Shown piece by piece: positions 59,037-64,000 of a DNA stretch of 64,000 nt (position 1 is the first letter of the stretch; each line of letters opens with the position of its first letter). The DNA lies in assembly GCA_948099385.1 (NCBI GenBank), contig CANUEZ040000151.1, positions 5,898,001 to 5,962,000 on the forward strand. Direction: 5' to 3'. The DNA is from Fasciola hepatica (taxonomy: Eukaryota; Platyhelminthes; Trematoda; Plagiorchiida; Fasciolidae). A program made the position numbers and the translations under genes. Under the pieces are notes generated by a model. The model ran no database searches and had not been told where the DNA came from. It saw only the letters and a program-made list of their open reading frames with translations.

Positions 59037-59414
59037 TGTAACAGCCGGTCGTGGAAAATCCCCCTTTTTCCCTCGCGATTCAGTGTTTTTCCCAACATCA
59101 CTCATTTCCATACACTATTGACTTGTCTTTACGAACTGGTTGTTTTTCTGGACCAATTGTTGTTTGTTCGCGCCCAGAGCGCTATTTTGGCACATCCTTG
59201 TTCAGGACCTGCGTGACGCACGTGCTGTCTGCTCACACGCTGCTATTCGGTTTCTCGTTGTTGAGACTTTGTGATCGTATTATTGAGGTTTGTATATTGT
59301 TTACGTCATTGTTTATTTTAATAATCTAGTATCGTAGAATTATCACGGATAATCGCCTTCTGATTTCGGGATCCGTTGCGAATTTGGCTACGCATTGCTC
59401 AAACGTTCGTAACA
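59037..59414 (+). repeat. 3' LTR of the BEL/Pao element
   Basis: 378 bp, same ends as the 5' LTR. The target duplication CAGGT follows at 59415-59419. Confidence 0.95.
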
Positions 59415-60720
59415 CAGGTCACGGAGTCTCTGCTCGTAAGTCTTACCCCTCTGCCCTTCAACCATTCGCGTGGCGAGACGTTGGACTTTCTGGAGGCAGG
59501 CGGCGTCCTTTTTGTAGAAGGGTGACCAAGCCTGCACGCTACCTTCTAAGTGGGGTCGTACTGTAGCCATGTAAACAGGTACGAATACCTCCGGCTTTCG
59601 GCAAGACAAAGCTGATCGCAGTCTAAAGAGCTCCCCACAAGCCTTATGCTCGGCAGCGTTGCACTTCTCTGACCGTTTGAAGTCACTTTTCATGATGATC
59701 CCCAGGTCTTTAACCCTACTGGTTGCCTCTACGGTGAACAGCCCTTGATCATGAGCGACAGTTAGGCTCTCTGTTGCCCTTGACAACAAATGGCTTTTTT
59801 GAGCGTTTAGAGGTAAGTCCCATTTGTATGCCCAGTTCAGGACGGTACCTATTTCCCTGCCCGTGTCCGTCCTACCCTTAGATCCAACAATCTTCACATC
59901 ATCCGCAAAAATAAAGCTGGGCGATTGAAGAGTGGATGCTAGGTCATTAATAAATAACAAGAATAGGACCGGGCCTAGGACGGATCCCTGAGGTACACCA
60001 CTGGTGACGTTCACCAAACTGGAGCACCTGTCCCCCACTTTGACGTAAAACGTCCTGTGGGAGAGGAAGTCCTCCAGCCACCTATATACTGGCCCATCTA
60101 TACCGAAAGTCTCCATCTTGCGTAGCAAAAGACGATGATTAACGGAGTCGAACGCCTTGCTAAAGTCGAGGTAGCATACCTCAACTTGCTTACCTTCGTC
60201 CAGTCGTCGAGTTACTTCATCTAAGAAGCACAGGAGATTGGTCAGGCAAGATCTATTTTTCAGGAATCCATGCTGCGCCGGGCTTAGCACGGAGTGCTGC
60301 AGTAAGTGCTGGCAGATATGGGCACGGATGATCTTCTCGAGGACTTTACAGAGAAAGCTAGTTAGGCTTATCGGCCTGTAGTTCTGCACATCCGACTTAG
60401 GCCCACTCTTATGTATTGCCACGACTGCCGCAACTTTCCAGTCCTGAGGCAGATTACCCTGGTCCAACGTAGATCTGTACAGTCTGCATACCGATGGAGC
60501 TATGATATCCGCCAACGGCTTGATGATAGCTGGATGAATGCCATCTGGGCCCGCCGACTTGTGGCTGTTTAACTCCTGTAGGTACTTACGCACGCATTTC
60601 TCTGAGAGATCTAGCTCGTTTAACTGAAGAGGATGCCCCAGAGCCATATCTACTCGTACCCCACTATCTATCCTATGTACACTACCAAAGTATTCCCCCA
60701 GGGCGTCTGCTTTGCCCTGG
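59415..60720 (-). mobile_element. CR1-D LINE, RT portion
   Basis: The frame 60647-59410 is intact: SAGPDGIHPAIIK, YLDFSKAFDSVNH near 60160, GVPQGSVLGPVLF near 59990, FADDVKI near 59900, and a C-terminus cut by the BEL/Pao insertion inside EQRLRDL. With the insertion removed it reads on without a break into 54106-53790. On its 5' side it ends abruptly at 60720 against an (AACTG)n tract, the tail of CR1-B2. The endonuclease half is therefore not visible. Confidence 0.88.
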
Positions 60721-60737
60721 TTCAGTTCAGTTCAGTT

Positions 60738-61049
60738 GTCTTGAAGTCTTGAAGTACTACACGGGTTCGAAGCTTTGAGCCCAATTGTCCCGGTTCTTGA
60801 GGAAATATTTGATCTTCTGTCGGATTCACCGAGCTGAAACGAGAGTAAAAAGAAGCGGGGGGGGGGGGAGGCGGGGGTGGCGGCGAAAGCAAGATACAAA
60901 TAACATCATGCAGTGTCACACTGTGGACAGTGCCTAAAGCTGAGTGGGGGTGCGGCATTCATGAACATATATGCGATAAAATACATCTATTTTATTTGTT
61001 TTTTTTGACAAAGGAATTATTGGGAGAGAACCAGGTGTAGGTCTAGCTT
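60738..61049 (-). mobile_element. CR1-C2: 5'-truncated CR1-C 3' UTR inside the CR1-B2 tail
   Basis: It is about 310 nt of CR1-C 3' UTR, matching 51486-51790. It contains a poly-C run (G run on plus, 60858-60869), CATGAATGCCGCACCCCCAC, and the CTTCAAGACTTCAAGAC 3' end. (AACTG)n sequence lies on both sides (60721-60737 and 61050-61072). Confidence 0.82.
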
Positions 61050-64000
61050 TTTCAGTTCAGTTCAGTTCAGTTTGCACAGGACTTGGTGTGGCTAGAGCCA
61101 ATCGTGTGTCCAGATAGTTGTGTTGTTGGCGCCTTTCCGTAGCTCCCAACACTGCGTGATTTTCTTTATCTGAAAGGCAGAAATTTTGTGCAGTATCAGC
61201 CCTGGCAGAGTAAGGTGGAAACAATAAGTAAATTGCATCTGACCCTAAAAGCTGCTTAGCATAACTCGGGGTATACTGCCACCCAACATAGGTTTACTGC
61301 TTTCTTAAAAGCCTTCGCGGTTGTGGTATTTATGACCTCTTCCGGGAGCTTATTCCAATAGGTTACCACTCTATTTGAGAAGTACTTCGCCCTAATTTGG
61401 AGCCTCGAATGCTTCCTTTGTAATCTAAGCCTATGTCCCCTTGTGCCTCTCTCGGGGATCAGAGAGAAATGGTCTCCTGGTCTTATTCCTGACAGTCCTT
61501 CCATTACCTTGAAGGTTTCTATCAAATCCCTTCGAATGCGCCGTCTTTCCATCAAGAACAGGTCTAGGGCACGGAGACACTCTGTGTAGTTAAACCCCCT
61601 TTGCCCAGCCACCATTCTAGTGGCTAGCTCTTGCACTTTCTCCAGACAGTCTATATCCTTCTGGTAGTACGGTGCTCGGGCCTGCACGCAGTACTCCATA
61701 TGCGGCCTAACTATGGCCTGATATATCGGAACGAAAATCTCCGGGCCTCTACACGACGTAATGGATCTACCTCGGAAGAGTTCCCTACTGTCCATATTGG
61801 CTGCTGCGGTGCACTGCTTTGACGGCTTAAAGCTATTGTCCATTATAACGCCCAAGCCTTTGACCTGCGAGACCACTTGCAACGAACCCACACCATTCTC
61901 ACTAGCCCCTGTATTTGTGGTCAAGCATTGACACTTGGTGAGGTTTAGCGGAAGGTCCCATTTTCGTGCCCAGTTTTGTACTGCTAACACGTCAAGTTCT
62001 ATATCTACTCCAGCTATCTTGACGTCATCGGCAAACATAAAGGTGGGGTTTGTAAGCCCGCGTGCTAGGTCGTTGATGAAGATGAGGAAGAGCAGAGGGC
62101 CGAGCACCGAGCCCTGTGGCACCCCTCTTGTTACACCTTCCGGCTTTGAAACATGGCTCCCCACCTTAACACTAAAGGTTCTCCCTGCTAAGAAACTACT
62201 TATCCATTGTCTGGCCTTTCCAACAATTCCCATGGACTGCAGTTTGAAGTCCAGAAATCTGTGGCTCACGGAATCAAACGCCCTGATGAAGTCCAAGTAA
62301 CAGACCACAATCAGTTGCCCTTCGTCCAGACGCCTGGTTACCTCATCGAGGAACAGCAGGAGATTCGTCAGACAGGATCGTCCTGCCACAAACCCATGCT
62401 GATTAGAGGTTGTGTTGAACCAAATGCCTAGAGGTCTGTTTCCTGAATATTCTCTCTAGGCACTTACACAGTACAAAAGTCAAGCTGACCGGCCGGTAAT
62501 TTTCGACCTTTTGCCGGGGTCCAGTCTTGTAAATTCCTACCACTGTTGCTCTCCTCCATTCTCCAGGCACAGTTGCCTCTCTAAGTGACGTTTCATACAG
62601 CCTCGTCCCCGGAGCCTCCAGGACCCCGGCCAGAGGCTGAAGATTGCCGGATGAATCCCGTCTGGGCCTGCTGCTTTGTTTCTATTCAACGTTCGCAACT
62701 CCGCGTACACTTTTTCTTCTCCTACAGTAAGTTCGGGTATTGGAGGCGCCTGTGGGCCCTCCATTCTTTCCTCCAAACGATTTCCTGGTCGATATATGCT
62801 CTTGAAGAATCCCAAGAGCGTGTCAGCCTTGTCTTCGTCGTTTAGAGCTAGTCGTCCCTGTGCTCCTTCCAAAGTTGCTACGCTTTCTCTCGTACGTTTG
62901 TGAGATTGCACGTAAGCGTAGAATCGCTTTGGGTTTGTGCGGACCGACGCCGCTAACCGACGCTCGAAAGCATATTTCTCCACTCTTTGGATCTCTTGAG
63001 CTCTGTTCCTAGCCATCTTATAGCTATTCCACGCCCCCTGAGTTCTGTACAGCTAGTACGCCGCCCATCGTTGCCTACGAATAACTATGGCCTTGCGGAC
63101 CTTTGACTTCCACCATTGAGATAGATTGCTACTGCTTGCCACCGTCAGGGTAGCCCCATCTTGATGGTCTCCCAACGTTCCTCTACGGGGGCGTTTGTGT
63201 GTCTCGGTGTCCACTGAATTTCCTCCGCCGCCCTCTTTAGTTCACCTATGTTGATTCTCCCATAGCGCCGACGTAACACGATTTCCTTCAGCGCCTTGCT
63301 TAGTCTTAGTGTGACCCTTAGGACTACATGATCACTTTTTCCAAGTGGCTCTTCCCACTTAATTTCCTTAACGTCCTGATGGTGCCACGTTATGATTAAG
63401 TCAAGGAGAGACGGGTGCTGCCCACCTCTGTGTCTAGTGGCCTGTGTCACATGCTGCGTAAGTGCATGTAACTGGACCCACTGCAGAAACTTGTCACCCG
63501 TTGATCCCCTTGGTGTGATCCCGCTTTCCCAGTTAATTTCGGGTAGGTTGAGATCCCCTAATAAGATGAACCCCTTTGTCCGTGCCAGCACCGCATCCAG
63601 CATTTGCAAGAGCCCAACGTCTTCCCCATCTGTGGCCAGCGGTGCCCTGTAGATACAGATAATGCAAACTGTACGCCCCTCGATCCTGATAAAGCAGGAT
63701 CTGGCCTGTACATTACCGGAGACTAAGTTGAACGGAGCCTCCCAATGGCTTATGTCGGTCCGTATTAGAAGTGCCACTCCGCCCTTCTGCCTTCCATCTG
63801 TTCTATCCTGTCTGTAGGCAGCGTATCCCTGGAAGCGCATGTCAGTAAAAGGCTTTATCCAAGTTTCCGTCAACGCAACGACATCAGACACTGCGATCCT
63901 AGCCGTCAACTCCCCTCTTTTTCCCGGGAGACTGCAGGTGTTGGTGTACCATGTTGACGGTTCCCTGGTCCTCGTTACTGACTTCATTGCTAGTTCTAGA
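61050..64000 (-). mobile_element. CR1-B2 LINE, endonuclease and RT, continues past the window
   Basis: On the minus strand it has endonuclease (63987-63145: VVALTETWI, an LGDLNLPEINW block from GDFN, GKSDHVVL), a linker and early RT (63016-62537), and RT to C-terminus (62389-61256: DFIRAFDSVSH, GVPQGSVLGPLLF, FADDVKI). The 3' UTR ends with GTCCTGTGCAAACTG and the tail. A deletion of about ten bases near 62401 and frameshifts near 62530 and 63140 break the ORF, so it is inactive. The 5' end lies beyond 64000. Confidence 0.88.

Larger units (their letters stand above)
54107..59414 (+). mobile_element. BEL/Pao LTR retrotransposon, internally deleted
   Basis: It is a 5308-bp element with two 378-bp LTRs (TGTAACAGCC ... 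TTCGTAACA) and a 5-bp target duplication CAGGT (54102-54106 and 59415-59419). LTRs differ at 4 positions, so insertion is recent. It carries part of gag and most of pol. The zinc knuckle and protease region are missing between about 55080 and 55100, so it cannot make its own full set of proteins. It lies antisense to the CR1 elements around it. Confidence 0.95.

Noticed and set aside
45358..61072. Regular 5-nt CAGTT repeats as a possible CRISPR or satellite array
   Set aside because: They are short LINE 3' tails at ends of CR1 copies, with no spacers and no cas genes; the genome is eukaryotic.
61053..61212. A separate CR1-A 3' fragment between CR1-B2 and CR1-C2
   Set aside because: The same 140 nt beside TACO1 is best explained as CR1-B1's own 3' UTR split by CR1-A1, so here it is simply the 3' UTR of CR1-B2.

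Overview
The window comes from a flatworm nuclear genome, most likely a parasitic one (trematode or cestode). This is inferred from the mixture of RTE/SR2-like and CR1-like LINEs, a Penelope-like element, a BEL/Pao retrotransposon and tRNA-derived SINEs, together with one host gene that contains a 32-nt intron. The species cannot be read from the sequence. There are no bacterial features.

The one host gene I can support is a complete four-exon gene on the minus strand for a mitochondrial YebC/TACO1-family protein (translational activator of cytochrome c oxidase 1). Its ATG is at 45312 and its stop at 13606, with a polyadenylation signal at 13494-13499. The exons are 45108-45312, 44838-45075, 27255-27438 and 13606-13827. 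They join in frame into 282 codons plus stop. The introns are 32 nt, about 17.4 kb and about 13.4 kb. The coding sequence is 849 nt inside 31.7 kb; the rest is almost entirely transposon.

Layout. 1-546: 5' end of an RTE-A LINE. 547-8980: no recognised gene and one diverged repeat pair. 9000-11325: remnant DDE transposase, a degenerate hammerhead-like motif and the 3' part of a Penelope-like element. 11901-12662: RTE-A fragment. 13494-45312: the TACO1 gene. Its intron 3 carries RTE-A, RTE-C and jockey-like LINEs, including one full-length RTE-A with an open 1109-codon frame and a 10-bp target-site duplication. The RTE-A and RTE-C copies there are in gene orientation. Its intron 2 carries RTE-A, -B and -C copies mostly in the opposite orientation, plus SINEs, (TA)n tracts and a Ty3/gypsy gag fragment. 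45358-64000: about 18.6 kb of CR1-like LINEs, all on the minus strand, nested inside one another and ending 46 nt before the TACO1 start codon. A BEL/Pao element (54107-59414, LTRs 374/378 identical, 5-bp target duplication) splits one of these LINEs.

The elements interact physically rather than as a pathway. LINEs have landed in LINEs, in LINE tails and in LINE 3' UTRs. Near-identical inverted RTE copies flank TACO1 exon 3, so the pre-mRNA should be able to fold on itself. Family labels RTE-A/B/C and CR1-A/B/C/D are mine, for reference within this window only.
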